Assembly: GCA_001661515.1 (NCBI GenBank)
Contig: LUVW01000044.1
Span: forward strand, 62,001 to 126,000
DNA from: Capniomyces stellatus
Taxonomy: Eukaryota > Kickxellomycota > Harpellomycetes > Harpellales > Legeriomycetaceae
Reading direction: 5' to 3'
DNA length: 64,000 bases
The position numbers were made by a program, and so were the translations under genes. The notes beneath the pieces were generated by a model, which had not been told where the DNA came from, did no database searches, and worked only from the letters and a program-made list of their open reading frames with translations. Of the stretch, positions 49,088 to 61,077 are shown in pieces (the stretch's first letter is position 1; each line of letters opens with the position of its first letter).

Positions 49088-50280
49088 ATGATGGGTGACA
49101 ATATTGTGGCGGAAATTCTCAGAATGGCGAGTTTGGATAGCGGACTTGGGAATAAAATCAGGGAGTCCTTGGAAGTAATCAATTTTGCACTGGATGTTTA
49201 TGGGTAATTGGAACTTTTGTTCAATATATATATATTGATTTGATTTGAAATGGTATTGAGGCAGTCTTACCAGAAATGGATTTAGCAAAAGCAAAAGAAT
49301 TTGTTTGAGCTTGTAGTTGTAGAATCTTGAATATACCATCAATAATACGATTAAACCCGGTTCTCTTTAAAACCATGTTCTAGGAATGAAGGGGTGGCAT
49401 TAAGCTATAATGGAGGAAAGGATTGTACTATCATAATGTTTTTAATATTTGCAGTATATCGAATCAAAGAGTCGGTGTCAAAACTACAACCCAAAACAAG
49501 CAGAATGGTTAATGGTGTAAGTTTAAATATACAATGCCGTGATTTTTCTTTGAAATAGTAAGCATATCTACTCAAAATAGATGTTTTTATTCTTACACGC
49601 CAATATTTAACTGTCTATAGGGCGCATCCAGTATAGACATCGATGGCCAAACAGGAGTTCCAGCTCCAGCTAAAGAAGATAGCCTAGAAGATTTGAACGC
49701 AAGATTTGCTCAATCTAGCCAAAGTTCTCTGGAGTCAGACATCAAGGTGTTTTTCAAGCATTTTAGCGAGCTTGATGCTATGGGATTTATAGAAAAGGGA
49801 GCTACCAATATCCAGCCAATCCGTGCACTGTATATTAATAACGGTAAAGGGTTTTCCGAGCTAGAAAAGTTTGTTGAGATGGCTAGGTCAACGTATAGCA
49901 TAGATCTAACCGAGAACACCAAACCAATGAAGACATCGATATCAGAGTTTTTGAGCGATAACCCCAAGTGCAAGTCGTTTTTTATTGGGACAAGAAGGGA
50001 TGACCCAGCTGGTCTGAACCTGGAATTTTTTAGGCCTTGTGATCCAGGATGGCCACCCTTAATGCGAGTGTGTCCAATACTGGAGTGGTCCTACTCTGAT
50101 GTTTGGGATTTTATAATCTCAGCAAAAATACCCTACTGTTCGCTATACGACAAAGGTTATACCTCGCTGGGCGACTCAAGATCAACATCACCAAACCCAA
50201 TTTTATTAAAGGACGGTTCTTATAAACCGGCATGGACCCTTTCAGACTCATCATCAGAGCGCAGTGGGCGTCATATTTAG
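49088..50280 (+). CDS. FAD1: FAD synthetase (FMN adenylyltransferase)
   Basis: Converts FMN and ATP to FAD. Three exons, 49088-49203, 49384-49516 and 49621-50280, give 302 residues, with matching phases (2 then 0). The PAPS-reductase-like fold begins near EGVALSYNGGKDCT (41-54), the PP-loop of this family; GTRRDDPAG (206-214) and FRPCDPGWPPLMRVCPILEWSYSDVWDFI follow, then the substrate-binding IPYCSLYDKGYTSLGD and a final SDSSSERSGRH. These are the family hallmarks from yeast Fad1. A Gly/Ser/Asp-rich insert (about 84-125) lies after the first domain half. No presequence seen, so probably cytosolic. ATG 49091 directly follows the chosen ATG and could equally be used. Confidence 0.94.
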
Positions 50281-51425
50281 CGGCCTTGAGCTCTTTTAGT
50301 ACCTATTATACATGTAAAAAAAAAAGAGGAGAGTCAGTTGTCATTCATAATTGCAAATTTATTATTGTTAAAATTAGAATCTAAAATTAGACTTAAATTA
50401 GATATAAAAAATATATATAAACATAAGTATTAATTCTCACAGTGTTTTGGCTGTGTTGCCGTTGTAGCCTAAGCTTTGTTAATATAAAATAGTTTTGTTA
50501 ATCATTAAAGCCTTTATACGTTGCCATAGGCAATAACTATATTGGTAGTTGTATTTTTTTTTATGACAAACTGGTTGCTGTGTTTAAACACCGAATGGCC
50601 AAAAAAGACGAAATACTTTGAGTTTGTCAAATCTTGTACAATGTTTTCGGGTTTAAAGTAACAGCCATTTTTGGTGTTAACATAGTCGAACCGTGGTGCC
50701 AATAAACCCAAACCCTTGAAGCTTTAAGTGTGAATGATTCAAAGCCAGGGGATTTGACTATTGAGAGAATTATTTGAAAAAAAAGAGAGTTAAACATTTG
50801 CAGCACCAATGTTGTGGGATAGGGTGGTACATACTGTGTTTGGTTACTAGCCAAAGTAATGTGGAATATAATGGTCAAGTTTAGGGGCTATTGTACAAAC
50901 AGTGTGTGTTTAGTTAGCTGATTGTACAGGAACACAAAATAAATGTGTCAATGGACAAGATAAAAGGAACAAAATGTAAGGTATGGTTATTGGCTAGAGG
51001 CAGAGTTTTTTAAAAAAAAAAGATGGATGTAATTAATAATAGTAAGCAAAGAGAGGGTGAATAAAGAACAGTTTGGAATAAATAGAACACTATAAGCAAA
51101 AAAAAATAAACAAATAAAGAGTGCAAATCAAAACGAGTGAAAAATAAAGCAGATAAAAAAAAATAGGGAATCAAAAGAATCAAGAAATTAAACAAAGTAA
51201 TAAATAAATTTTTTTTAGTAAGTGTAATTGGTAGTAAAAAAAAAAAAATTAAAAAAAAGTAAAATTGATGGGAGAGAAGGATGGGGGAAGAGGTTGATTT
51301 AAGAGGAGGGAATGCCAAAGAATAAAATCAAATTAAAAGATTATATAACAAACAGTGGAAAAGTAGAGTAGAGTTGGGTTGGGCGTAAAGTGATAAACAG
51401 GGATTAAGTTAGGCAATAAAAGCTG

Positions 51426-51429
51426 AAAA

Positions 51430-51464
<35 letters not shown>

Positions 51465-51467
51465 ATA
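51426..51467. repeat. (AAAT)n microsatellite
   Basis: About ten uninterrupted AAAT units. Confidence 0.92.
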
Positions 51468-51476
51468 GTAAAAAGT

Positions 51477-51526
51477 AAAAAAGTAGAAAAGTAGAAAAGT
51501 AGAAAAGTAGAAAAGTAGAAAAGTAA
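51477..51526. repeat. (AAAAGTAG)n tandem repeat
   Basis: About six copies of an 8-bp unit, some 180 bp upstream of the CCT7 start. Confidence 0.9.
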
Positions 51527-51702
51527 AAAAACAAAAAGGTGGATTGATGTTGGAAGTTTAAAACGTTGATCTTGAATAAAGCGTAAAAAGAAAACAAAAT
51601 AGAAATCTGTCAAGTAGATATAAACAACGTAAAGTAAAAAAAAAAAAGGATCAAGCTAGGTTTATAAGCAATAAGCGAAATACAGGAATACAGATAAACA
51701 GA

Positions 51703-53524
51703 ATGAATTCAGGACGACTACCAATGATGGTAAGTGGGAATAAAAATCATAAATAAAGAGAGGGGATGAGAGGAGAGGAGAGGGATTGATAGTAGATTGG
51801 GTGAATAAATGTGTGTGCTAGTAAATAAGGTAAAGATAGAGAGTTAATGAGTGGTAAATGAAATGTACAAGTAGCAGCCACAAGTAATTGTGTTGAAGGA
51901 GGGTACAGATACATCGCAGGGAAAGGGACAAATAGTAAGCAATATATTGGCGTGCCTTGCAGTGTGTGATACGTTGAAGACGACGTTGGGGCCGTTGGGG
52001 ATGGACAAGTTGATTGTAGATTCAAATGCAAGAACTACGATATCAAATGATGGGGCAACGATAATGAAGTTGTTGGATATAGTTCATCCAGCAGCAAAGA
52101 CATTGGTGGATATAGCACGGGCACAAGATGCAGAGGTGGGAGATGGAACAACGACGGTTGTGTTGTTGGCAGGAGCGTTGTTGAGGCAGGTGAAGGAGAT
52201 TGTAGAGGATGGGTTGAGTCCGTTTATAATAATCAAGGGGTTCAGAGAGGCGGCGAGGTTGGCGGTGAACAGGATTAAGGAGATTGGAATTGAGATTGAG
52301 TTTTCGGATGCGTCAAAGCTGAGAGAGCTGTTAATAAAGTGTGCAAAGACATCGATGTCTTCAAAGCTGATTAGCTCGCACCAAGAGTTCTTTTCGAACT
52401 TGGCGGTAGAGGCGGTGATGAAGCTTGATAGGAGGGATTTGGATAGCAAGCTGATTGGGATAAAGAAGGTTGCGGGGGGAGGAATGGAGGACAGTTTGCT
52501 GGTTGACGGGGTGGGTTTTAAGAAGGCGTTTTCGTATGCAGGATTTGAGCAACAGCCAAAGAAGTTCACGAACCCAAAGATAGTGTGCCTGAACGTGGAG
52601 TTGGAGCTGAAGGCCGAGAAGGACAATGCAGAGGTGAGAATCAACAAGGTGAAGGATTACCAGTCAATCGTGGATGCAGAGTGGAGAATAATTTTTGAGA
52701 AGCTGGAGGCAATTGTGGATTCAGGAGTGCAGGTGGTGCTGAGCAAGCTGCCAATAGGAGACTTGGCGACACAGTACTTTGCAGACAGACAGATGTTCTG
52801 TGCAGGAAGAATTCCAGCCGAGGATATGGAAAGAGTGTGTGAGGCAACAGGAGCAAGAGTGATCAGCACAACATCAGGAATCAGCAAGTCAAGCATTGGT
52901 GAGTGTGAGAACTTTGAAGAGAAGCAGATTGGTGGTCAGAGATTCAACTTGTTTAGTGGATGTCCAAAGAGCAAAACATGCACCATCATTCTGAGAGGTG
53001 GTGCTGATCAGTTTATTGACGAAATCGAACGTTCGCTTCATGACTCGATAATGGTCGTCAAGAGAACCATGAAGTCGAAACAGTTTGTTGCTGGTGGTGG
53101 CGCAATAGAAATCGAACTTTCAAGGTACTTGAGAGAGCACTCAAAGCAGATCCAGGGCAAGCAACAAATCATCATCAATGCCGTTGCAAAGGCTTTGGAA
53201 ACTATCCCAAGACAGCTCTGCGACAACGCCGGCTTTGACTCCATTGAGCTCCTGACCCAGCTCAGGGCTTTGCACGCCAAGGATCCCCAGGCCAACTTGT
53301 GGGTCGGAATCGATATCCAAAACGAAACTGTTTCTGATATGTTTGAAAAGTTTGTCTGGGAACCTGCCATCATCAAAATTAACGCCATCAACAGTGCTGT
53401 TGAAGCTGCCTCTTTGATTCTAAGTGTTGATGAAACTATCACCTCTCAACAACAACAGCAGATTGACCAGCAACAACAAATGATGAGAGGCCGTGGCCGT
53501 GGACGCGGTGGACGTGGATTCTAA
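51703..53524 (+). CDS. CCT7: T-complex protein 1 subunit eta (chaperonin CCT7)
   Basis: One of eight subunits of the cytosolic chaperonin that folds actin and tubulin. Two exons, 51703-51729 (nine codons) and 51878-53524, give 557 residues; phase 0, GTAAGT donor, CAG acceptor. The joined start [24 protein letters not shown] matches the CCT7 N-terminus. Group II signatures: [40 protein letters not shown] (97-101) for nucleotide binding, and later [23 protein letters not shown] and [28 protein letters not shown] near the end separates eta from other subunits. The C-terminus is a short Gln-rich run followed by [12 protein letters not shown], longer in RG than many homologues. Confidence 0.96.
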
Positions 53525-53723
53525 TCTCCCCTTCACAACCAACCATATTATCTCTTTCTATCCTAATATCTTTATTTTCCTACTTTTACTCTTTGCTTTA
53601 CTCTTTACTCTTTATTTATCAACTATCTCATTTAATTAAATAAACATCTCACTATACATACTTCTTTACTTTATTTCCATAATTATTATTATTTATTTTT
53701 TTTTCACTAAACATTATATCCAG

Positions 53724-53735
53724 CCCCCCCCCCCC
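53724..53735. repeat. Poly-C run (12 C)
   Basis: Between the convergent 3' ends of CCT7 and LSM7; the only such GC run in an AT-rich window. Confidence 0.9.
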
Positions 53736-53786
53736 TCCAACACCAATCATCTCTTTTCATATACTTAAAATATACTCCTCAGCACT

Positions 53787-54410
53787 TTAATCTTGTAAAA
53801 ACGGATTGTCAATTTCCTCAGTCCCATCAAGCGGTGTAATCACTATCACGCTAGGCCCACGGCACACCATCAAGCCAATCTTTCTTGTCCTGCCACTAGC
53901 TACCAAAAAGTTTTCCGCATCCCTCACTGATTCAACTGCATCATCAAGAACCAAATTCAAAAGCGGATCAAACCCCTTCAGCACTCCCGTTACTATTTTG
54001 TTTAATATATACTTGCTTTTATTCATTTATTCTCAAACATTTTCTTTTCTTCCTTCTACCCTCCCCCCGGTATCATTATTTCTTGGCCAAGCCTACATAT
54101 ACATTCGCTCTTAATCCATATACTAGCAGTACTATTTTTATCTCTCACCTTCACGCCCCCCTGAAAACTTTACTATTATCGTCTTGTCCAGATATTTTGG
54201 CATGTCAAATATCACATCTCGCTTCTTTTTCTCCCTTGAATTTCTATCATCTTGATTGTTATTGTTATATCCCCCTCCCCTAGATTCATATCTATTGCCT
54301 CCTCGCGATTGATTGCCACCACTATTACCCCCTCGGTATCCTCCTCTACCACCGCCGCCGCCTCCGCCACTACCTCCTCCTCGTTGTTGATTCTGATTCT
54401 GATTGTTCAT
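53787..54410 (-). CDS. LSM7: U6 snRNA-associated Sm-like protein LSm7 with RGG-rich N-terminal extension
   Basis: Subunit of the LSm2-8 (U6 snRNA, splicing) and LSm1-7 (mRNA decay) rings. Two exons, 54410-54149 and 53992-53787, give 155 residues; phase 1, donor GTGAGA, acceptor AATAG. The Sm fold runs from about 66 (DVIFDMPKYLDKTIIVKFSGGRE) through VTGVLKGFDPLLNLVLDD (Sm1) to IGLMVCRGPSVIVITPLDG (Sm2) and ends NPFLQD, the usual LSm7 end. The first ~63 residues are Gly, Arg, Asn and Gln-rich with RGG/RGGY motifs and a seven-Gly run. Yeast and human LSm7 (115 and 103 residues) have no such region; an RGG tail is normally a feature of LSm4. Confidence 0.94.
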
Positions 54411-55243
54411 TATTTAATCTATTTCTTGTTTCAATCCTTTTTTTTTTCCCCCGTTTTATATATTAATTGTCAATGAATAAATTTTTATTTTGAATATTAG
54501 AGTAAGAAAAGCAGAAAAATAATAAAAAAATATCTATTTAAAAACTCCCTACTAAACTATAGTCGCTCTTTGTAAATTCGAGTTTTACTAATGCGATTAA
54601 TTTCCAATTGCAAAAGTCAAAGTATGTGGAAACCTATTTGCTTTGTTTTTTTTCTCCTTCTCATAACTTTTTTTTTTTACACTAATTAATAACAGTTTTT
54701 CTTGTTTTAGACTCTATTACTTTTTTTACATGTCTACACTACATATCTACATTACATGACCACTAGATGAGTAAACAGTAACTTCAATCGTAATTGTCGT
54801 CAATATTCAACTGCTAGCACCTCAGATGCGCTGCGTGGTGCTCTGTCAACAAACAAATCCGATCTTGTACTGCTACAGTACCAAGCCTCACCAAGGCAGT
54901 ATATCGTTGCAAGCTATGCTAAAGATATATGGGCTAAAATTCTGGCCACTTTGTAATCCACACTTCCAAGTGTCCATTCCAAGCCAAGGAGTTGGAATAA
55001 CAATATATGAGTATATTTCTAGACTGCTTGATGTGTTTTCAAATCACCAACAAGTGTATAAATTCAATCCTGCCATTAATAGACAGAAAAAGTATACCAA
55101 ATATAATTAAAGGGGATCATTAATAACGTAAACAAACATTTTGACAATGAGTAACAGACAACACTGGGCAATCAAATTAACCAAAAAAGAAAAAAAAACA
55201 AGAAAAAAATTGCCTAAAAGTAGATAAATACGATGTATTAAGC
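54411..55243. other. Intergenic region upstream of LSM7
   Basis: About 830 bp. Includes one isolated 94-codon frame listed separately; otherwise T-rich and featureless. Confidence 0.6.
54826..55110 (+). CDS. Possible small ORF of 94 codons
   Basis: Starts with ATG and ends at TAA. Base composition is nearer to that of genes than to the flanks. No domain or homologue was recognised; Cys, Tyr and Gln are frequent. It might be an exon remnant or a small gene. Confidence 0.25.
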   Translation: MRCVVLCQQTNPILYCYSTKPHQGSISLQAMLKIYGLKFWPLCNPHFQVSIPSQGVGITIYEYISRLLDVFSNHQQVYKFNPAINRQKKYTKYN

Positions 55244-56666
55244 TTAGATATCCTTCTTGAGAGTACCCATGAATGCCTTCTTTTCTTCGACAGTTTGGAA
55301 ACGACCGTGACCGAATTTGGAGGAGGTATCAATGAATTTAAGAGAGATGTTTTCCAAAGCAGCACGCTTGGTGTGTACACGGAGTGACTTACGGATGGTA
55401 AGAACACGCTTCTTGGTACCAGCGCAACAACCCTTGATCATAATGAAATCCTCATTGACCTCACCGTAATGTGGGAATCCTCCAAGTGGTGTGATACGCT
55501 TCTTGGTAAGATCGAACTCAGTTGAAGCATTTGAGTTATCATCACCCTTACCGATACGGTAAATCTTCTTGTTGACTTCAGTACGGTGATGGTAACCATT
55601 TTGACCAGCACGAGCAACAGAGTACATAACACGGGATGGATGCCATGCTCCAATACAGGCAACCTTTCTAAGACCCTTGTGTGTCTTACGTGGAAGCTTC
55701 TTGGTTCCCCAACGATGGGTAACACCTTCAAATCCGTGACCCTTGGTGACAGCAATGACGTCAACGTTCTCGTTTTGTTCAAAGACATCTCCAACGGAAA
55801 CTTCCTTTTCAAAGTGCTCCTTGGTCCAGTCAACCTTTTGAGCAATTGTTCCTCCGTTAACTTGGATTTCAACCAAATGGGCCTTCTTTTGTCCAATCTT
55901 GGCCTTGCGCATTTGTGTGTGTGCGAGGACACGGACAACTGTGCAGTATTTCTTGATGCGCTCCAACTCGCGGGTGACTTCTTTTCCGTTACCCTCAGAG
56001 TACTTCTTGGCGTACTTGGTGAATGCCTTTCTCTTTGATCTGTACCAGTTCTTGTAGAATCTACGCTTGACTTCGTCAGACAAATGTTCAGCCCAGACGG
56101 TGGTCAATGATCTGAGACCACGTGGGGTTTCAATATATCCAACAACTCCGACAATGACCATTGGTGGGGCTTCAACAACTGTGACGGCCTCAACAACCTC
56201 CTTCTTGTGCATCTTTGATCCTGGTCTGTCCATATCACGGACAACGTGGGTCATACCAGCCTTATAAGCCAAGAATGCTGTAAGGTGGATTGGCTTCTTT
56301 GGGTCATCACGTGGGAAAGACTTAACACGTCCTCTATGACGAGCTGCGCGCTTACGTGGCAAGAAACCCAATGAACCGTGACGTGGTGCTTCGTATTTTC
56401 TGTGAGACTAAATAGGCCAGGAAAATAAACAATAAATCGTTAGTATATGGTTGCTATCATTGCCAGTCTTGTTTAATCAAATGCTGCGCTTTGGTCCCAA
56501 AAATAAAAACTAGTTGAATCCATTTAAAAAAAGTCGTCTTTTTTATTTTGACTCTGAAAGCCTGGATTCAAAGCTAGATACATATGGTCTTACAGATTCG
56601 AATGCCTTCGCACATAATATATGTATATTATTAACTTGTTTAGCGAATTTAAGCTTTACTTACCAT
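55244..56666 (-). CDS. RPL3: 60S ribosomal protein L3 (uL3)
   Basis: Binds near the peptidyl-transferase centre of the large subunit. Two exons, 56666-56664 and 56407-55244, give 388 residues, close to yeast RPL3 (387). The first coding exon is the ATG alone; a 256-nt intron (GTAAGT donor, TTTAG acceptor) is followed by [21 protein letters not shown], the exact family start. Further hallmarks: [111 protein letters not shown] and [17 protein letters not shown]. The exon is richer in GC and codon-biased, as expected for a highly expressed gene. Confidence 0.97.
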
Positions 56667-57807
56667 TTTATATATTATTAATTAATGAATCTCAATTAAA
56701 AGGAGGATATACAGGTTGACTGAAATTATTTTTATTAAGTATTTCTTGTCTGCCACTGTTTTTATCTTTTCCTTAATTTTTTTTATTTTTTAATCTTTAA
56801 TAAAAAAAATTTTGATTCAAAAAATTGCACTTTTTTTTCCTCCACTTTTTTTTTTTTGCACTATCTCTATACGTAAAAGCTAAAAAGATTTAATCGCAGC
56901 AATGGTTTTGTGTGGGTAAAATTTACCCGTTCCTTGTGCCAATTGTTCAATTTGTTCTACTATTATCGCCCACAATTTACAACAGAGTTAAATTCATATG
57001 TCCAATTATGTTCATCCAACTTGCTTTTACAATTTCACTCTGGCCAATGCAAACAGCCAGATTAATCAATGGATTTGCAGCTTTTTTATTTATTACTAGT
57101 ATAGTGTTGTTAAGGTAAAATGGTCCTTTTAGTTGAAAAAGTAATTAGGCTTTAAACCAACGAGAAAACAAAAATTTAAAGTTTAGCACTTTCGAGTATT
57201 GATTTTATGGCAACTTGGTCAGTCAGTATGAGATCGGACCTTCCAACAACACCCACAAGGATGTGCATTATAATGTATTCAAATTAATACACCTAGTACT
57301 AAGCAGTTTTGTATCTACTGACATCCTACTCTGTTCTACAAAGCTCAAAAAACCAACTAAAACCATCAGCTCCACTTTGACCAATTTTGTTAACAGGTGT
57401 ATCATTTTGGATGTTTGTTGCCACTGGTTTGGTATAATGCAGGCGTTTCGGCCCTACATACTGTAGGATAATGGTCCATTTGTTGGTACCAACCACTTTT
57501 CCACCTGCCGCTTATCACAAACACATTCTGAACTCTTTGGAGACTCGAGTATAAATACACATCATTACGACGACCCTGGCTTAGTCTATCGTTATATTGT
57601 ATGGGTTGTACACCTCATTTTCAGAACAACGCTGTTAGGCTAGTAATTTAGGGTTAGGTTTGGTTGGGACTTTCTATTGAAACTAGGACCGAGTTTTCAT
57701 TTAAATAAATTCTATGCATAAACAAGTAAAACAACAAAAAAGAAAAGAAATTGAATATATGCTTCGTGGAAACACCGGCCAACAGCTTTGGTTGGGTTAC
57801 GTGCGTA
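56667..57807. other. Intergenic region upstream of RPL3
   Basis: About 1.1 kb with T-runs near 56770-56860 (likely promoter side of RPL3) and a telomere-like TTAGGGTTAGG at about 57649. Short hydrophobic open frames at 56912-57118 have no conserved motif. Confidence 0.55.
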
Positions 57808-58815
57808 TTATTCGCTTTTGTTCTTGTTCAAGGTGGCTTCAAATTTTTGAAATTCGTTAACACTGAGCTCTTCAAGCTCGGACTGGACGTTTTCGACCGA
57901 TTGGACTTCAGGGATATAATAAGTAAGCATGTTTTCAATGCCATTTTTAAGAGTGAACTCGGAAGACGAGCAGCCACGACAAGCACCTCTTAATGTGATT
58001 TTCACAATTCCAGATACTTCGTCAAAGGAGATAAAGTCCAGATCACCGCCATCTTCTTGGATCGAAGGTCGGATTCGGGTATCCAGAAGCTCTTTTATCT
58101 CTGCAGTAATGTCAGAATCTAAATCCGAGGCTTTAGTAGTGCTGCTCTCGTCTGCCTGGTCAGCATTTGATTTGTTTATAATTGGCTGACCCGAAGAAAT
58201 ATGGTCCATTATTATAGAAAATATCTCTGGTTTTAAAAACTTCCATTCTGAATCTGCGTCTTTAGAGATTGTGATAAAGTCGTTTCCAAACATTACAGTT
58301 TCCACGCCACTAATTGAAAACAGCCTTGAAGCGAGGGGTGATTTTAGCGATTCTCTTGGTGAAGTATACTCGATTGTGTTGTTTGAATCCAATATCTTGG
58401 TGCCGGAAATAAACTTTAAAGCATTTTGGTTTGGCGTAGTTTCAGTTTGGATAAAAATCCCTCTCTCTAAAAATATTGTTATGCATAATTAATGTCGAGT
58501 AGTTGCAACACATTGATTCTTGCTTAGGCTGAGTAGGGCTTTGGGGTTATGCCCCTCCCTCCCAATCAAGCCAAGAGACAATACAGAAACTTGATCAAGT
58601 ACATTACGTATATGCTAAAAAAAGAGTTCACCCTTACTTTGTATAGAACGCAGTTGGTTTGTCACGCTCTTTCCGAAAATATTTACCCGTGGGGTTTGAG
58701 GCAGGAAAAGCGAATATTCTCTTTTGGCAACCAAAATGTCGGATTTAATCGCTGTTCTAATATTTTTTTGGCTTATATTTTTAAAGCTTCGGATAATCGA
58801 TCTTGATACATTCAT
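57808..58815 (-). CDS. NFU1: Mitochondrial iron-sulfur cluster scaffold/carrier protein NFU1
   Basis: Delivers 4Fe-4S clusters to lipoyl synthase and other matrix enzymes. Two exons, 58815-58638 and 58466-57808, give 278 residues; phase 1, GTAAGG donor, TTTTAG acceptor. The first 55 residues are Arg/Lys/Ser-rich with no acidic cluster, a mitochondrial presequence. The Nfu N domain follows: GIFIQTETTPNQNALKFI, SPLASRLFSISGVETVMFG, then FLKPEIFSIIMDHISSG. The C-terminal NifU domain has ELLDTRIRPSIQEDGGDL and the cluster-binding CRGC (C222, C225) in GACRGCSSSEFTLKNGIENML. The short C-terminal extension past YIPEVQSVE is acidic. Confidence 0.95.
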
Positions 58816-59553
58816 TATTGCTTCGCTCTTAACAGTTGATTGTTATTTTTTGCGATTGTTTGGCAAAGTTGTTTAATTAAGTTTTAAACGATACTTTAAG
58901 CGAAAAGACGAAGTTTAAATTCAAACCTGGTAATGACGGCTTTTTATCCCAGGATTTATTTCCGCCAGACTTTACGAATTAATTTATAGCATTTCAAATC
59001 AAGCATAAACCCTAAATTACCAATAGAATAATGGTCTTCTTGATCAGCTACCCTTTTACTGGTAAAAATTACTTCAATTACAAAACTCATTTCAGCTACC
59101 AAATACCGACCAAAACAATACCGCTTTTAACAAAACAAAATAAAGCAACGTCACTAAATAGCCTGTATCTCCATCCTCCAAACTCCAGAGAAAGGAAGTA
59201 TAGCACCAAAGATAACAAGTTTTGCCATTTAAAAGTACACTTATAGACGCTCCCTACCATTTAATTGGGCAGAGGTAGTGTAAGTCATAACCAACGAGTT
59301 AATATCGTCGACGCTCCCTAACCCAAAAGCAAATAGATAGATAGGCAAATCAATGGGTCAAATGGTTTACCAATGTAAACTTGGACCAAGGCTAAAACAA
59401 ACACTGCCAATAATTATCCGTATGCAAGTAACTTGAAATACAACATAGCGCTGAAGGCTAGATAGTTTGAGTGGTAGGTTGAAAACTGATCCAAGACCAG
59501 CTAAAGAAGGAAGAAATAAAAATAAAAAAATCAGGCGGGTATGCTATTTGTGT
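58816..59553. other. Intergenic region
   Basis: About 740 bp between NFU1 and NAA20, AT-rich. A 71-codon frame at 59031-59246 has no recognisable motif. Confidence 0.6.
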
Positions 59554-60624
59554 TTACATATCCCGAACCTTCACGGGATGCTTTAGTGGAACCATACTCT
59601 TCTTCTTTACATCTCTAGGCAGTGCCTTTCTCATATCTACAAAGTACAATTAACGGTATAGTAATATATGTTATTTTGAGCAGCACACCCGCCTTATAAT
59701 TTACTACTATATGGTTTCACGTAAACTTACCAAATCCATCTTCAGATGGAGCTAGTCCAGACTTCCAGTAATAGTTCAGTATTGTTCGATATACAACATA
59801 GCCCAGCACTTTATACATGCCAACAGCAACTTTATTCGAAGGGCGAACAAATAGATCAACAAAGTAACAGTTGTATCTATAAACAACCCAGCAGCAAGGT
59901 GATAGAGCACATATTTTTAGTTTAAAATGTATCAAAAGAGAAAAAAAACACAATAGATCACAATAGGAAAAAACATACATTTGTTCTGAGGCGATCTCCA
60001 AGTAATCCATCATAATTTGGGCTAGCCCTAATCTTCTATATTCTGGAGATACTGTGATCGCTGTTACGTGGCCATGCCATTCAACGCCTTCGCCCTCAAC
60101 CTTTCCCATCACTATAACGGATCAATAAAAGTCGGCTGTTTTATATTTATGCTGGTGGAAATATAGTATCAATAAGTTATAGAAAACGCAAATGTGGCTG
60201 TACCAAACTCGATTTTTGATGAGTATACGTACTGTATCCCATGAGCTCTCCAGAGCTTGACTCGGCTACTTGGAACAAGTCGGGCCAAGTGGCCATGTAC
60301 TGCATGTAGAATGTGTTGTCATACTAATTATTCAACAATTGCAATTAGGGAAGAAAGTGTTAGAATTCGTAACAATGGCAGTTAGACGCAAGGTCGCAAG
60401 GTTAGATATAGTGCCGGTGGCTGAGATTGTCAAATGTAACTTACCGTTTCAGTAAAGAAATCGAGATTGCTACATATATAAAGTTATGTATTTATAAACC
60501 AACACACAAATGATAATGGTTTGGAATCAATTGTATAACAAAAAAAAAGATAGTACATTAATCTTGCTTACATTGTGTTGAATTTAAATAAATCGTTTGC
60601 TCTAAATTGGCGTATAGTTGTCAT
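59554..60624 (-). CDS. NAA20: N-alpha-acetyltransferase 20, NatB catalytic subunit
   Basis: Acetylates nascent proteins starting Met-Asp, Met-Glu, Met-Asn or Met-Gln, with partner NAA25 on the ribosome. Six exons give 176 residues: 60624-60572, 60469-60445, 60323-60233, 60111-59979, 59876-59731, 59636-59554. Phases agree at all five joins. Motifs: MTTIRQFRANDLFKFNTINLD, TETYDNTFYMQYMATWP, GELMGYMMGKVEGEG, EWHGHVTAITVSPEYRRLGLA (acetyl-CoA motif RRLGLA, 82-87), VDLFVRPSNKVAVGMYKVLGYVVYRTI and a C-terminus DMRKALPRDVKKKSMVPLKHPV as in human NAA20. Exon 2 is only 25 nt. Confidence 0.96.
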
Positions 60625-61037
60625 GGTCGATATTTGAGTAGTATTCCGCACTTTAGCCGTTGTTTTTTGTTTGTTTTTTCAGTAGAGCAAAGCCTGTTTG
60701 CACTTGATTGTCGCGTTTTATGGTGTTGGATCAAGTTGGATTTAGTGTTGAAGATATTCCAATTAATAACTCAAGTAGCAAGATTTAAATTTGTCTACAC
60801 CAAATAGCACACAAAGGCTGTTTTAAAACAAGATTGTAAGAAAAGAATTCGATGTGGTAGCCACTTTTTAATAAGCTGGGTTACTTGAATTGGAAGGATC
60901 TTTTTTTAGTTTAATAGCATAATTCGAGTGGAACTGTTAATTTTCGTTTTAAACAATGCCAAATCCAAAGGCGCAAAATTTGCCCAGTTAAAAAATACAA
61001 CAGAATTCAAACTCGAAACCAAAGCTAATTTTGTGTT

Positions 61038-61077
61038 TAACTTTTGAACAAGGCCATGCTTCGATTTTGTGATTTAT
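61038..61077. repeat. 40-bp dispersed repeat, copy 2
   Basis: Partner of 11444-11483, differing only at three positions, all C/T. The reverse strand is open here (INHKIEAWPCSKVK) but has a stop in the other copy. Confidence 0.85.

Larger units (their letters stand above)
50281..51702. other. Intergenic region with A-rich microsatellites
   Basis: About 1.4 kb upstream of CCT7. Strongly purine-biased on the plus strand from about 51010, with A-runs and the two repeats listed separately. No gene seen. Confidence 0.6.

Noticed and set aside
51404..51613. Phe/Leu-rich minus-strand frames at 51.4-51.6 kb
   Set aside because: They are translations of the (AAAT)n and (AAAAGTAG)n repeats.
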